From Taishania sp. (GTDB lineage Bacteria; Bacteroidota; Bacteroidia; Flavobacteriales_D; Crocinitomicaceae), in contig JASLGM010000041.1 in assembly GCA_030150045.1 (NCBI GenBank), forward strand, positions 1 through 64,000: a stretch of 64,000 nucleotides of DNA, in the 5' to 3' direction. Below, one piece after another: positions 37,201 through 46,500 of this stretch. Positions within the stretch are counted from its first letter, which is position 1; every line of letters starts with the position of its first letter. Position numbers and translations under genes: made by a program. The notes under the pieces were generated by a model that did not search any database, was not told the origin of the DNA, and saw only the letters and a program-made list of their open reading frames with translations.

Positions 37201-37525
37201 ACAATTTGTCCCCTATTTCAGGAAAGAATTCCCCTATTAGTGCAGCTGCTTGTTCACGCGTCAATCCTTTAGAAACTTTAAACAGTTGAAGTAATGGCAT
37301 ACCTATAAACTGAACTAAAATAACTACAGAAGATAGAATCCATATCAGGAATAATACAAAACGTGTTGATTTCCCAAACCAACCATAATGTTCCAAAAGA
37401 GAGAAAATTAAGAGAATGCCGAGGAAAATTCCAACAAACCAGATAATTCCTTTTAAGATTTGATTTTTATAGAATTTTCTAATAAAATCATCAATTTGAT
37501 GTAAAACATGATCAATCGCTGCCAT
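34205..37525 (-). CDS. Large DUF4175-like membrane-anchored coiled-coil protein
   Basis: 1106 residues. Three transmembrane helices near the N-terminus (about 24-46, 56-76, 155-175) precede a beta-rich region (to about 500) and then about 350 residues of Gln/Lys/Glu/Asp-rich coiled coil (LEKQELLNQLMEQLMDKEL and similar heptads). Towards the C-terminus lies a Gly/Pro/Met/Lys-rich low-complexity stretch (about 910-980). This layout matches DUF4175 proteins of Bacteroidota, whose function is unknown. It is the first gene of the series ending in mnmG. The large domain is presumably periplasmic (inference). Confidence 0.8.
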   Translation of the reverse strand: MAAIDHVLHQIDDFIRKFYKNQILKGIIWFVGIFLGILLIFSLLEHYGWFGKSTRFVLFLIWILSSVVILVQFIGMPLLQLFKVSKGLTREQAAALIGEFFPEIGDKLLNTLQLSSTKHNDGSSTELIQAYIDQKVQNLKFVQFTTAIDTKGTLKYLKYTVPVVLVFLGFSLVFPKMVIDSSKRILQYNQVFEKPAPFKFNLKGLKKEYVEGESLVMELQMTGNAIPERIFVISEKGKELLKVSKSQTFIVDLGKAVNNGHFYFEGDDYTSSTFNYNVKKRPSLIQFSASVIYPKCFGKEPEVFTNALDLVLPEGSYISWKGITKYAHQIEFEINDSLTRYNQPSFTRSKRIFDHQQAKITLKDDRGIIYDSLAFQIQIIKDAYPVLDVLEIGDSISLFKKYFKGKVSDDNGLTALNFHYSIKGEGKHINQKITVKKISGLNDQFEFAVDFLRENVKEGDQVEYYFTLTDNDCVHGGKTVSSTKFNIKVPTKEELNKHREEIQSQVQSNLEGVQDKMISFQNNLNNLKKDINSSKQMDWKLQDKSKQLINDYQSLFEDAQKAQKEMQQNAKEMDKLSKEDQDLLEKQELLNQLMEQLMDKELKALLDKLQKLMEKNDKQEMNKLMDDIKSSSEEMNRNLDRTIENLKRMKVDEKIDQLEDKLKALAEEQRNLESQNKDKKSLDKQDVEKQNLLNNKFDELKRELDDLMDKNQELKRPLDLPDLEDKIQNTKKDMQQASDQMEKNKKPQSSQSQKSAADRMEEMAEQLDKAQNKSKEEQQGEDIDLLRNILKSLVTLSHNQEQLMKRFSKINSNDPLYKTLSKNQASLMDQFVPVSDSLMELAGRQPKIAKFIDDEVRVINTNHKLSLYDIQERRMSLLATHQQYAMTSFNNLSLMLNESLQQMQKEMQDMQQDSGSCDSPGDKGKPKPGMGQSMESMKDQLKKQLEKMEKGMEDGPNGKEKPGDGSPGGLGNKEIAKMAAEQALMRKQLEDIKSKLKGGNGSGELEDAIKQMEKQEDDIVNKRFNSSMINRQKQIMTRLLESEKAMEEREWSEERESKEGKNEIGSNLILINQYNKDKLKQIEDVYFIDPKYQKYYKDKAVQFFNH

Positions 37526-37631
37526 AGGTACAATTTAGTACAACCTACTAAGTTATAAACTATGCAATTAGAAACCAGCATAGAAATAAAAATACTATAA
37601 TAAATAGTGAGCAATTTAGCCGTAGTTAATG

Positions 37632-37639
37632 TAACTTTG
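37632..37639 (+). promoter_or_regulatory. -7 promoter box of gltX
   Basis: TAACTTTG, perfect, 16 nt before the ATG. Confidence 0.6.
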
Positions 37640-37655
37640 TAAAAAATCAGTTACT

Positions 37656-39167
37656 ATGTCAAAACCAGTACGCGTACGATTTGCTCCTTCACCAACAGGT
37701 CCATTACATATGGGTGGAGTACGTACAGCATTATACAATTATCTATTTGCAAAACATAACAACGGTAAATTCATCATACGCGTTGAAGATACAGATCAAA
37801 CACGTTTCGTTCCAGGGGCACAAGATTATATCATGGATGCTCTAAAATGGTGTGGAATGACACCTGATGAAGGTCCAGGAATTGGAGGTGAATTTGGTCC
37901 ATATATTCAATCAGAACGAAAAGCATTGTATGTCCCTTATGCTGAAGAACTGATAAAAAATGAAAAAGCATATTATGCTTTCGATACACCAGAGGAATTA
38001 GAAGCAATGCGTGAGCAAGCAAAAACAATGGGTATGCCTAACTGGCAGTACAACAATGTTACACGTGCTTCTATGAAAAACTCTTTGACTTTGCCAGCAG
38101 ACGAAGTACAAAGACGCTTAGATGCAGGCGAACCTTACGTAATTCGTATAAAGATTCCTAGAAATTTAGATGTACGTTTTGAAGACATTATTCGTGGATG
38201 GGTAGTTGTTAATACAAACAATCTTGACGATAAGGTTTTGTTTAAATCTGATGGAATGCCTACTTACCATTTAGCAAATATTGTAGATGACCATTTAATG
38301 GAAATTACACAAGTTATTCGTGGAGAAGAATGGTTACCATCTGCACCTATGCACATTTTGCTTTATGAAGCATTCGGTTGGGAAGCTCCGCAATTTGCAC
38401 ATTTACCTTTGTTATTGCGCCCCGATGGAAATGGAAAATTATCTAAAAGAGATGGTGACCGTTTAGGTTTTCCTGTTTTTCCATGTGATTGGACAACTGC
38501 TGAAGGTGAATTATATTCGGGTTATAGAGAGAAAGGATACTTACCAAGCGCATTTATCAATATGTTAGCTTTCTTGGGATGGAATCCTGGAACTACAAAA
38601 GAGATATTCTCTATGGATGAACTTGTCGAAGCATTTACACTAGATAGAGTAGCTAAAGCAGGGGCAAAATTTGATCCAGATAAAACAAAATGGTTCCAAC
38701 AACAACATTTGAGAGCTATACCAGATATAGAAATGGCTGAAACGCTTATCAACGAACATGGCGCAACTTTACCTGCTGAGAAATTAGCTGAAGTAGTTCG
38801 TATGATGAAAGATAGAGCTACTTTCCCTGGAGATATCCTTAAAGAAGGAGCTTTCTTACTAGAAAAACCAACAGCTTATGATGAGCAGACGGTAAATAAA
38901 AAATGGAAAGACGATTCAGCTGATCTAATGAAAGAATGGCAAGTTTTATTGAATGAGGTATCAACCTTTGATGCTGCGTCAATTGAAACAGCATTTAAAA
39001 GCTTTATAGCAGCAAAAGAATTGGGAATTGGAGCTGTACTTCCACTCTACCGCTTACTGCTAACTGGGCAAGGTTCTGGACCAAGTATGTTTGAAATTTC
39101 AGCATTCTTAGGAAAAGAGGAAGTTAATTCACGTATTTCTGAAGGAATAGAGAATCTAAAAAAATAA
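37656..39167 (+). CDS. gltX: Glutamyl-tRNA synthetase
   Basis: Charges tRNA with glutamate. Class I core: HIGH-like motif as PSPTGPLHMGGVRTALYN at the N-terminus, RVEDTDQTR, and the KMSKS-like motif GKLSKRDGDR (about 268-277). A C-terminal helical anticodon-binding domain completes 503 residues. No glutaminyl-tRNA synthetase lies in the window, so whether it is discriminating cannot be judged. Its stop overlaps the folB start (TAATG), so the two are translationally coupled. Confidence 0.96.
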   Translation: MSKPVRVRFAPSPTGPLHMGGVRTALYNYLFAKHNNGKFIIRVEDTDQTRFVPGAQDYIMDALKWCGMTPDEGPGIGGEFGPYIQSERKALYVPYAEELIKNEKAYYAFDTPEELEAMREQAKTMGMPNWQYNNVTRASMKNSLTLPADEVQRRLDAGEPYVIRIKIPRNLDVRFEDIIRGWVVVNTNNLDDKVLFKSDGMPTYHLANIVDDHLMEITQVIRGEEWLPSAPMHILLYEAFGWEAPQFAHLPLLLRPDGNGKLSKRDGDRLGFPVFPCDWTTAEGELYSGYREKGYLPSAFINMLAFLGWNPGTTKEIFSMDELVEAFTLDRVAKAGAKFDPDKTKWFQQQHLRAIPDIEMAETLINEHGATLPAEKLAEVVRMMKDRATFPGDILKEGAFLLEKPTAYDEQTVNKKWKDDSADLMKEWQVLLNEVSTFDAASIETAFKSFIAAKELGIGAVLPLYRLLLTGQGSGPSMFEISAFLGKEEVNSRISEGIENLKK

Positions 39168-39520
39168 TGAAGCATACAATAGAAGTAAACGGGATAAAAG
39201 TCTACGCATTTCATGGTTGCTTAGAAGAAGAAGCTAAAATTGGTGGTCATTATAGAATAGATGTTCGGTTGACCACCGATTTTTCTGAGGCAGCAAAAAC
39301 AGATGATTTAACGAAGACTATTTGTTATGTAGATATAAATCGTATCGTTCAAGAGCAAATGGCCATCAGAAGTAAGCTAATTGAGCATGTAGGGCAAAGA
39401 ATTTTTGAAACTATTTATAAAGAAATTTCAAACATTCATACCTTGAAAGTCAGTATAATAAAGCTAACACCACCCATAAATGGTGATGTAGATAATTGCA
39501 CAATTATTATAGAAGATTAG
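39167..39520 (+). CDS. folB: Dihydroneopterin aldolase
   Basis: Cleaves 7,8-dihydroneopterin in folate synthesis. 117 residues: IEVNGIKVYAFHGCLEEEAKIGGHYRIDV carries the substrate-binding region with the conserved Glu, then TICYVDINRIVQEQM, LIEHVGQRIFETI, and VSIIKLTPPINGDVDN with the active-site Lys. It overlaps gltX by one base. tRNA-Cys, with its own promoter, follows 56 nt later. Confidence 0.93.
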   Translation: MKHTIEVNGIKVYAFHGCLEEEAKIGGHYRIDVRLTTDFSEAAKTDDLTKTICYVDINRIVQEQMAIRSKLIEHVGQRIFETIYKEISNIHTLKVSIIKLTPPINGDVDNCTIIIED

Positions 39521-39539
39521 TTATTTTAAAAAAAACTTA

Positions 39540-39547
39540 TATCTTTG
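39540..39547 (+). promoter_or_regulatory. -7 promoter box of tRNA-Cys
   Basis: TATCTTTG, perfect, 29 nt before the tRNA. Confidence 0.6.
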
Positions 39548-39576
39548 CCATCCGTTCAGATGAACAGAAAAGAAAA

Positions 39577-39647
39577 GGTCCTGTGGCCGAGCGGTTAGGC
39601 ACCGGTCTGCAAAACCGTCTACAGCGGTTCGATTCCGCTCGGGACCT
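39577..39647 (+). tRNA. tRNA-Cys (GCA)
   Basis: 71 nt. Acceptor arms GGTCCTG/CGGGACC (one G-U pair) with T73, D arm GCCGAGCGGTTAGGC, anticodon stem-loop GGTCTGCAAAACC reading GCA, and T arm AGCGGTTCGATTCCGCT. CCA is not encoded. Confidence 0.96.
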
Positions 39648-39649
39648 CA

Positions 39650-39682
39650 AGAGCTTCAGTACATACTGAAGCTCTTTTTTAT
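39650..39682 (+). terminator. Terminator after tRNA-Cys
   Basis: GAGCTTCAGT pairs with ACTGAAGCTC around a 4-nt loop, followed by six T. Confidence 0.88.
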
Positions 39683-39698
39683 TTTAATAACTATTACC

Positions 39699-40415
39699 AT
39701 GCAAATCGGAACAGATTTTCCTCCTATACAATTTGAATTGTTTCAACTTCAACTTAGAGAACCAAATGGTTTTGTTGGAAACTTACTTATCACCTTTTTT
39801 GCATTTTGGTACGCGTACAGAATTAGAAGATATATTTCAAATCATTCTTTCTATAAAAACTGGATTCTATTTTACATAATATTCGGCTTTACATTCCTCT
39901 CAGGAGGATTCAGCCACCTCTTCTACAATTATTTTGGAATCTACGGAAAGTACTTATCTTGGTATTTAGGCATACTTGCACCCTACTTTGTAGAGAAAGC
40001 AATCATAGAAATTCACCCTAATGTGAATAAAAGAAAATCACTAAAGAAATTTCCAATAATTAAACTGGTAAGTTTTCTAATTATAGAAACATTAATCATT
40101 TTATACTATGGAGAAAATATTACTTCGGAAAAAGGTGTGTTAGTAAGTTCTCTTGCATCAGTTTTAGGTTTGGGTCTATGTTTAGGCATTTTTGCGCCAT
40201 TTTATCAACGTATTATCAGCAAAAATTTCAAATACTTTTGGATGGCAACCTTAGTACAAATTGCTTCAGGAATTGTACAAATAATAAAACTAAACATTCA
40301 CCCTTTCTTTGATAGAAATGATTTAAGCCACTTATTATTAGTGGTTTCACTAATGCTTTACTTCAAAGCTGTGAACAAATTATATCAAGAAGATTTCTTT
40401 TTGACTAAGGTATAA
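39699..40415 (+). CDS. Seven-helix-like membrane protein of unknown function
   Basis: 238 residues with about seven hydrophobic helices and basic loops (NVNKRKSLKK). Two Ser-His pairs lie at helix ends (GGFSHLFYNYFG and DLSHLLLVVSLML), a pattern faintly like the CREST group of membrane hydrolases; this is speculation. There is no recognised family signature. It follows the tRNA-Cys terminator by 16 nt, so its promoter is unclear. Its 3' end overlaps the convergent anti-sigma-like gene by 11 nt. Confidence 0.7.
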   Translation: MQIGTDFPPIQFELFQLQLREPNGFVGNLLITFFAFWYAYRIRRYISNHSFYKNWILFYIIFGFTFLSGGFSHLFYNYFGIYGKYLSWYLGILAPYFVEKAIIEIHPNVNKRKSLKKFPIIKLVSFLIIETLIILYYGENITSEKGVLVSSLASVLGLGLCLGIFAPFYQRIISKNFKYFWMATLVQIASGIVQIIKLNIHPFFDRNDLSHLLLVVSLMLYFKAVNKLYQEDFFLTKV

Positions 40416-41313
40416 TAGTCAAACTTTGATATTTCTGCGTACGATTTCCTTGTTGATCTGTAGCAACAATAAGGTAAAAGAATGCACCAGCATCTACTTT
40501 TTGACCAAATAAATCATCTCCAAACCATTTGAAATTAGGATCTTCTGATCTAAAAATAACCTGCTGCTTTTCGTCTAATATAGAAATAGAAAAATCCTTA
40601 AAATCACCTTTGTATTCAACAGAGAAATATCCAGAATTATTCAAATGATAGACATTTGGTAAACGTATAAATTCCGTTTTATTAACAACAATAGGAACAG
40701 TGTTTATTACTTCAGCCCCTGCATTAATTGTTTTATTTTCAATGCTTTTAACCTCTTTTTGAACAGGAACAGTAATCGTTTTTTCCTTTAAATCTTCACG
40801 TTCAATAACCGGAGTTGGCGCAGGTATATAATGATCGGTTGCTACAAAATAAGCTTCTTCTTTAAGAACCGGTACTTTTACTAATGGTTTCACTTTTACC
40901 TCAGATGAAGCACCTTTTTTATCCTTATTAACACTAGAAAAATTTAATTTCTCTTTCGTAATCGTATTTTCGTTTAAATTATCTTCAGAAACTAAACCAA
41001 TAATTTCTTCATTTTCAACAGATGAATAATCTTCTTTCTGCTCATTTACGACCACTAAAGCAGATTTATTTTGAACCGTATTTTCGTTAGATTGCACAGC
41101 AAACCAAGTTACTATGCCAATTCCAGCAATGGAAGTAGAAAGGATAATACCTTTAGTAAGACCTGACAGGCCTTTTTTAGCAGCTGTTGAAGCAATAGAA
41201 TTGGCTGCCATTTTAGATTGAATGGAAGTCCATACAGCACTATCAACAGGCGTTGGTGCATCTGCTAACTTAGAACGAAAAAGTTCTTCTATGGAATCAA
41301 AATCTTGTGACAT
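40405..41313 (-). CDS. Anti-sigma-like membrane protein with a CHU_C-like C-terminus
   Basis: 302 residues. The N-terminal part (1-75) is cytoplasmic in style (EELFRSKLADAPTPVDSAVWTSIQSKM). One transmembrane helix follows (about 76-95), then a polar linker of about 110 residues rich in V, K, E and P. The last 80 residues fold like the gliding-type C-terminal domain: FSISILDEKQQVIFRS, FKWFGDDLFGQKVDAGAFFYLIVATD. The start overlaps the end of the ECF sigma gene by 17 nt, the usual sigma/anti-sigma arrangement, so it probably holds that sigma factor and senses an envelope signal (inference). Confidence 0.75.
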   Translation of the reverse strand: MSQDFDSIEELFRSKLADAPTPVDSAVWTSIQSKMAANSIASTAAKKGLSGLTKGIILSTSIAGIGIVTWFAVQSNENTVQNKSALVVVNEQKEDYSSVENEEIIGLVSEDNLNENTITKEKLNFSSVNKDKKGASSEVKVKPLVKVPVLKEEAYFVATDHYIPAPTPVIEREDLKEKTITVPVQKEVKSIENKTINAGAEVINTVPIVVNKTEFIRLPNVYHLNNSGYFSVEYKGDFKDFSISILDEKQQVIFRSEDPNFKWFGDDLFGQKVDAGAFFYLIVATDQQGNRTQKYQSLTIIP

Positions 41314-41836
41314 TTGCCTCTTCTAATTTCTTTTGAATAAATAATTTTGCTCTTGAATACTGAGATTTAGACGTATTTTCATTGATTTTCAACAAATCAG
41401 CTATTTCTTTGTGACTAAATCCTTCGATAGCAAACAAGTTAAAAACCGTTTTGTAACCTGAAGGCAATTCATTGATGATTTTTAACAAACCATCTGCCTC
41501 TATATTTTCAAGGATAAAAGCGTTAGATTCTAAGTTAATAAACTCATTATCAACGTCTACATTTTTTCTATTTTTAGCTTCTTTACGGATATGGTCCAGA
41601 GCTGTATTAATAAAAATACGTTTTATCCATCCATCGAATGAGCCTTGAAAGGAGAATGTATCCACTTTTTCAAAGAGTTTTATAAACCCTTCTTGCAAAA
41701 TATCCTCTGCCTCCATCCTATTTTTTGTGTAACGGATACAAACCGTCAACATTTTAGGCGCAAACAAATCAAACAACATACGCTGAGACTTCGCATTTCC
41801 TTCTGCACAACCTTTTATGACCGTATTTATATCCAT
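41297..41836 (-). CDS. ECF-type RNA polymerase sigma factor
   Basis: 179 residues. Region 2 (LFDLFAPKMLTVCIRYTKNRMEAEDILQEGFIKLFEKVDTF, then FDGWIKRIFINTALDHIRK) and region 4 (ELPSGYKTVFNLFAIEGFSHKEIADLLKINENTSKSQYSRAKLFIQK) are complete; there is no region 3. It directs transcription of a small regulon and often its own gene. It is co-transcribed with the anti-sigma-like gene. Confidence 0.93.
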   Translation of the reverse strand: MDINTVIKGCAEGNAKSQRMLFDLFAPKMLTVCIRYTKNRMEAEDILQEGFIKLFEKVDTFSFQGSFDGWIKRIFINTALDHIRKEAKNRKNVDVDNEFINLESNAFILENIEADGLLKIINELPSGYKTVFNLFAIEGFSHKEIADLLKINENTSKSQYSRAKLFIQKKLEEANVTRF

Positions 41837-41987
41837 CTCAAACGATTACTATTCAGACGCATCAAACGCAAAAATAGTTGCATTACTATATGTTTATCCT
41901 GATATCTATTAGAAGTTTACAAGATACACAAATGCAACCAATACCTCATAGTAAGCATTTAAATCATTCCATTTATTTCCTCTATTT

Positions 41988-42131
41988 GGCAGCCATTTCG
42001 GTCTACACGCTATAGTTATCTCCAAAAAAGGGGTTCTCTAACGTATTACCACGTGCTTCCTTTGGTTGCAGTGGCAATAACGAGATCACACCCTTTTTTG
42101 TTCGTTAAGCTGCCGCATTTCGCCCGGGCTG
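41988..42131 (-). repeat. Structured intergenic element, family A copy 7
   Basis: 144 nt, minus orientation. Ends CAGCC/GGCTG. The inner stem ATTGCCAC/GTGGTAAT keeps pairing through a G-U. The core is GCAACCAAAGGAAGC. Family B copy 3 lies 92 nt to the right on the same strand, so reading that strand B precedes A. The gap between the two (42132-42223) holds nothing recognisable. Confidence 0.8.
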
Positions 42132-42223
42132 ATGATCTGTTTTCAATGATTTAGTTATCTAAAAAGTGAAAAATCTCAAAAAATATTCACTTTACTATAT
42201 ATAAGTTAGATAGAGAGATCTCC

Positions 42224-42347
42224 GCGCTAAGGATAGAAGTGGATAGCCCACAGGCACAACCCAAAGATTACTTGGGGTTAGTGACGAGGACTATGAACGT
42301 ATAGCCTGACCTCAAACAAAAGTATTTTTGTTTGAGGTAGCGCCCAA
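42224..42347 (-). repeat. Structured intergenic element, family B copy 3
   Basis: 124 nt, minus orientation. Stem 1 is CCTCAAACAAAA with TTTTGTTTGAGG, stem 2 is CACAACCC with GGGGTTAGTG. Linkers AGGACTATGAACGTATAGCC and GCGCTAAGGATAGAAGTGG match the other copies. The stem sequences are entirely different from those of copies 1, 4 and 5. Confidence 0.78.
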
Positions 42348-42399
42348 GAAAATAATTATAAAATACTGTTTATCAATAATATATAATATAAATTACCAT

Positions 42400-42431
42400 A
42401 AAAAAAGCCATTCATAATTGAACAGCTTTTA
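42400..42431 (-). terminator. Probable terminator after rpiB
   Basis: On the minus strand AAAGC..TTCA pairs with TGAA..GCTTT across a two-base internal mismatch, followed by six T. Confidence 0.55.
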
Positions 42432-42452
42432 CTTTATTTTGATAGGAAACGT

Positions 42453-42887
42453 TTACTTACAAACAGGAATTTTTTCAATTCTATTTTGGTGTCTCCCACC
42501 CTCGAATTCTGTGTTAAAGAAGATATCTACCATTTCTAAAGCCAATGCTTCATCGATGAAACGAGCAGGTAAAGTAATGATATTTGCGTCGTTATGTTGT
42601 CTTGCCAAAGCAGCGATTTCACTATTCCAACAAATAGCAGATCGAATTCCTTGGTGTTTATTAGCTGTCATGTTAATGCCATTTCCAGAACCACAGATCA
42701 AAATTCCCTTCATAAGAGGAGTGTTTTCAACCAAGGTAGCGACTGGATGTGCATAATCAGCATAATCAATAGATGCAGTAGAATCGCAACCAAAATCTTT
42801 GACTTGGTATCCTTTTTGTTCTAAATGCTTAATAATTGCGAGTTTTAATTCAAAACCTGCGTGGTCACAACCGATGGGAATTAACAT
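42453..42887 (-). CDS. rpiB: Ribose-5-phosphate isomerase B
   Basis: Interconverts ribose 5-phosphate and ribulose 5-phosphate in the pentose phosphate pathway. IGCDHAGFELK at the N-terminus supplies the substrate Asp/His. The active-site block is ICGSGNGINMTANK with the catalytic Cys at about 66, then RSAICWN and ARQHNDANIITLPAR. The 144 residues are normal. It is monocistronic, with a possible terminator behind it. RpiB enzymes can also act on allose phosphate; nothing here indicates which. Confidence 0.93.
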   Translation of the reverse strand: MLIPIGCDHAGFELKLAIIKHLEQKGYQVKDFGCDSTASIDYADYAHPVATLVENTPLMKGILICGSGNGINMTANKHQGIRSAICWNSEIAALARQHNDANIITLPARFIDEALALEMVDIFFNTEFEGGRHQNRIEKIPVCK

Positions 42888-43516
42888 AATAATCGTTTTT
42901 TTACAAAGTTAGAAGCTTTAAACAATATGACAAAGTTATAAACAAACTGCCATTTTTCAAGTTCAATCAAGTGTTGATTATCAAGTATTTAAAAAATAAA
43001 AAAATCAACATTAATATTTTTAAAATTGTGTATTACTGTTTATAAGTATCTAAATCTTTTCCTTGTATATTTCAAGAACCTGTATATACAGAAATGTAAT
43101 TGATATATACAAGTTGAAAACTCACTTTTTTTGGTACAATTATCAACGGGTAAAAAGCATAAAATTGCCAATAACTTTACATGTAAAATATCAACGTTCT
43201 TAAATTTTAAAGAAATGTTAATAAGTACAATTTTGTTATATCTATCAAGTACTTAACCTACCCTTTAAATGTTCATAACATTGTAATAACATTCAAATAA
43301 TTTAGAAAGCAAATAAAAGTGGTTTCATTTATACACATATTAACAACCCTAATAAGAAGGAAGAATAAGATTTAAAATTAATTTATTTCTTTATTATTAT
43401 TATAAATAGATAATTTTCGGAAAGTTTGCGAATCAATAAATTATGGCTACATTAGATAAATCACATTCACATTCTACTTACAAATACTTATGAATCAGAG
43501 AATTAACGTTTGATAC
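42888..43516. other. 629-nt AT-rich gap with a nested inverted repeat
   Basis: No coding frame or RNA gene is recognised. CTTGTATAT (43062-43070) and its inverse ATATACAAG (43105-43113) bracket the palindrome CTGTATATACAG (43080-43091). TATCAAGTATTTAA (42979) and TATCAAGTACTTAA (43243) form an imperfect direct repeat. These could be operators of the histidine kinase operon that starts at 43517, or AT-rich coincidence. Confidence 0.4.
43505..43512 (+). promoter_or_regulatory. -7-like box directly before the histidine kinase
   Basis: AACGTTTG, 7 of 8 to TAnnTTTG, 4 nt before the ATG, the same spacing as several other genes in the window. Confidence 0.35.
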
Positions 43517-46500
43517 ATGTTGACTAAAAACCAGAATTTTACTTTTTTACAGCCCAACCAACTTTCTTCAGCGTATAATCAACCGAATTATTTACAGCTG
43601 AATTTTTACAGCATTTTACATCTTTTTATTGGCGTTGTTGTTTCCTTGATTTGTTATTTGGTTGGAAAAGAAATTCATATCCAATCGCTTTCACCAAAAA
43701 TTGGAATAGTTTATGGTTTATGGACAATTGCATTAACGATAGCTTGTACGTTTATTGTTTGGCTTAAAAACCAATTTTTACGTATTTATAGGTTTAGTTT
43801 ATTTCTGTTTTCTTTCTTATTTTTTTTACAGTTAATAGACAGTAACTTTTCCATTTTCGAGATGTGCTTTTTTATCACCGTTGTGGTCCTTTTTCACTTA
43901 TTTGTGCAGAAGTTTAAAATAGCCTTACTTTATTCCTTGTTTATTGGCATTTTACTGGCTTATAGTTTTTTGTTTATCGACAGTAAACAACCTCTTTCTA
44001 AACCTATTATTTTTATTGTAGCGATGGGAATTTCCATTGCAATTGATATCTTTTACTACGTAAAAGAGCAACAGAATAAATATTTTCGTGAACGAGCAAA
44101 TTATTTATATCACATAAGCTCAGGGACTGTTTATGGTTTTGTACTGACACGTCTACACGAAAGAAGTATACAAATCATTGAAATTTCGGAGTGTATTCGA
44201 GAACTTATGGTTACGGATAATCTGGAAGCTTTTTTGAATGCTACTTTCTGCGAAGAAGATTATCAGGTTTTTCACAAGATCATTAATGAGGAAGAATCAG
44301 AATATATTCGAGAAGTATTTTACGAAGATCATGTGATTCAATTGTCATTTTCAAAGTTATATTTAGATAAAAATAATTTTTTGGTGTTACACACTGAGGA
44401 TATCACTAAGCGTAAGGTCGAGCAAGAACGCACGTTGATTGAAAAGCAGAAATATCAAAATCTTTATCATAAAAACCAATCTGGGGTTTTCACACTAAAC
44501 AAACAAGCGATTTTATTGAGTTGTAACGAAACCTTTATGCAATTGTTTGAAAACACCCTGCATGAAGGAGATGTGTTCTTTAAACGCGATAATTTTGATG
44601 AATGGGAGGATTTGTATGCAATAATTGCGACTCAAAAGAATTTAAAAAATTATCAGCTGAAGTACAGAATTTCGTATAACAATCATAAATGGTTGATTTT
44701 TAATTTCTTTTACAATGAGTTGAACGAAACCATTGATGGAAACGTTTTAGATGTAACGGAATTGCAGAAGACAAATATTGCCTTACAACAGAGTGAGCAA
44801 AAATATCGTTTGGTTTATGAAACTTCCAATGATGTTATTTTCTTGCTGAATGATGAAACTATTATCAACACCAATCGAAAGGGAACACAGTTGTTTGGAA
44901 TACCTGAAAAAGAATTGTTACAAAGTTCTTTTTGGGATTTGACCAGTCCTGAATATACGTTATTCACAGAAAAAATTAGTAAGTTAAAACGAGATATTCT
45001 TCAATCGCGGATTACTAAATTTAATTGGCAATTTAAGGGAAGATATAATGTGATTGATGCGGAAGTATCAATTGCGGAATTAATTGTTGGAAATCAGATT
45101 TATCACCAATGTGTCATTCACGATATTTCAGATAAGATTGAAGCCATTAAAGTATTAGAAAAATCGGCTAAAAACTTTAAAAATGTATTAGAAAATATTC
45201 CGGAGGGGATTTGTATTCTTCACGAGAATCAACTTTTATATAGCAATGATGAGTTGTTTAAATTATTGAAGGTAGAAGAGATAGACCTTTGGAATTTGTT
45301 TGAATCTTCTGATCAAGAAATGTTTAATCAATCTTTAGATTTTGAAACGATAAAAGCTCATCCATTTCAACATAAATTAAAATTAAAAGATGATCCAGAG
45401 CGCATTGTTGATACAATCATTGTGCATACGGAATATGAAAATCAGAATTCTTTCCTAATCATCATGAAGGATTATTCTTTGCAATATAAGTTAGATCAGG
45501 AGATGATTAGAACACAGATTGCGGAGGAAACTAATATTCGATTAGAGACCGAGATTTCGGAGCGTAAACGAACCGAGATACAGTTAGAAAACTTGGTTTT
45601 GAAAACAAAATCCATTTATGATTCTTCGAACAACAACTTAGTAATGACTTTAGGTAAAAACTTTACCTTGACATATATCAATTCACAAGTTCGCGTGTAT
45701 TTCAAAGAATTGATTGACGAAATAAACGAAGGAGAAGATTTCTTTAAGTATTTGAATATGGTGTTTAATGTTGAAAAAACAATGTTTATTAACACTAAAA
45801 TCAATGATGCTTTGAATGGATTGAGTTCCCAATTTGAAATGGATTATCAAAGTCATGATGGAATAAAATGGTTGAATGCTTTTATCAACCCAATTTATGA
45901 TAACGAAGGAAATATTGCTGAAATTTCTATTGTAGCACATGATGTGACGAATAAAAAGCAATATGAGAAAGAGATTACCGATTCTTTGAAAGAAAAGGAA
46001 ATATTGTTGAAAGAAATTCACCATCGTGTGAAAAACAATTTACAAGTAATCTCATCTATTTTGAGTTTACAATGCAGTTACATATCTGACGAAGGAACTT
46101 TAGAAGTATTACAAGAAAGTAGGAATAGGATTCGTTCTATGGCTATTATTCACGAAAATCTTTATCAAACTACCAATTTTTCATCCATTGATTTTGCCGG
46201 ATATATTAAAAACCTTGTAACGAATTTACGTGCATTGTATTACAATAAGCACACGCAAGTGGTAATTAATTATGAATTAGATGAAGTGGATCTGATTTTA
46301 GATCAAGCTGTTCCTTGTGGATTAATCATGAATGAATTGATAACAAATGCGCTTAAATATGCAGTTGAACCTGATCGTTTAACAATCATTACTATTTCTG
46401 TTAAAGTAGAAGGAAATACGATTTTTATTCGTGTTTCTGATAATGGTAAAGGTATGCCAGAAGGTATGATTATTGAAAATAATGATTCTTTAGGTTTACA

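Noticed and set aside
42888..43516. Replication origin or riboswitch in the long AT-rich gap
   Set aside because: No DnaA-box cluster and no recognisable riboswitch fold; only weak inverted repeats.
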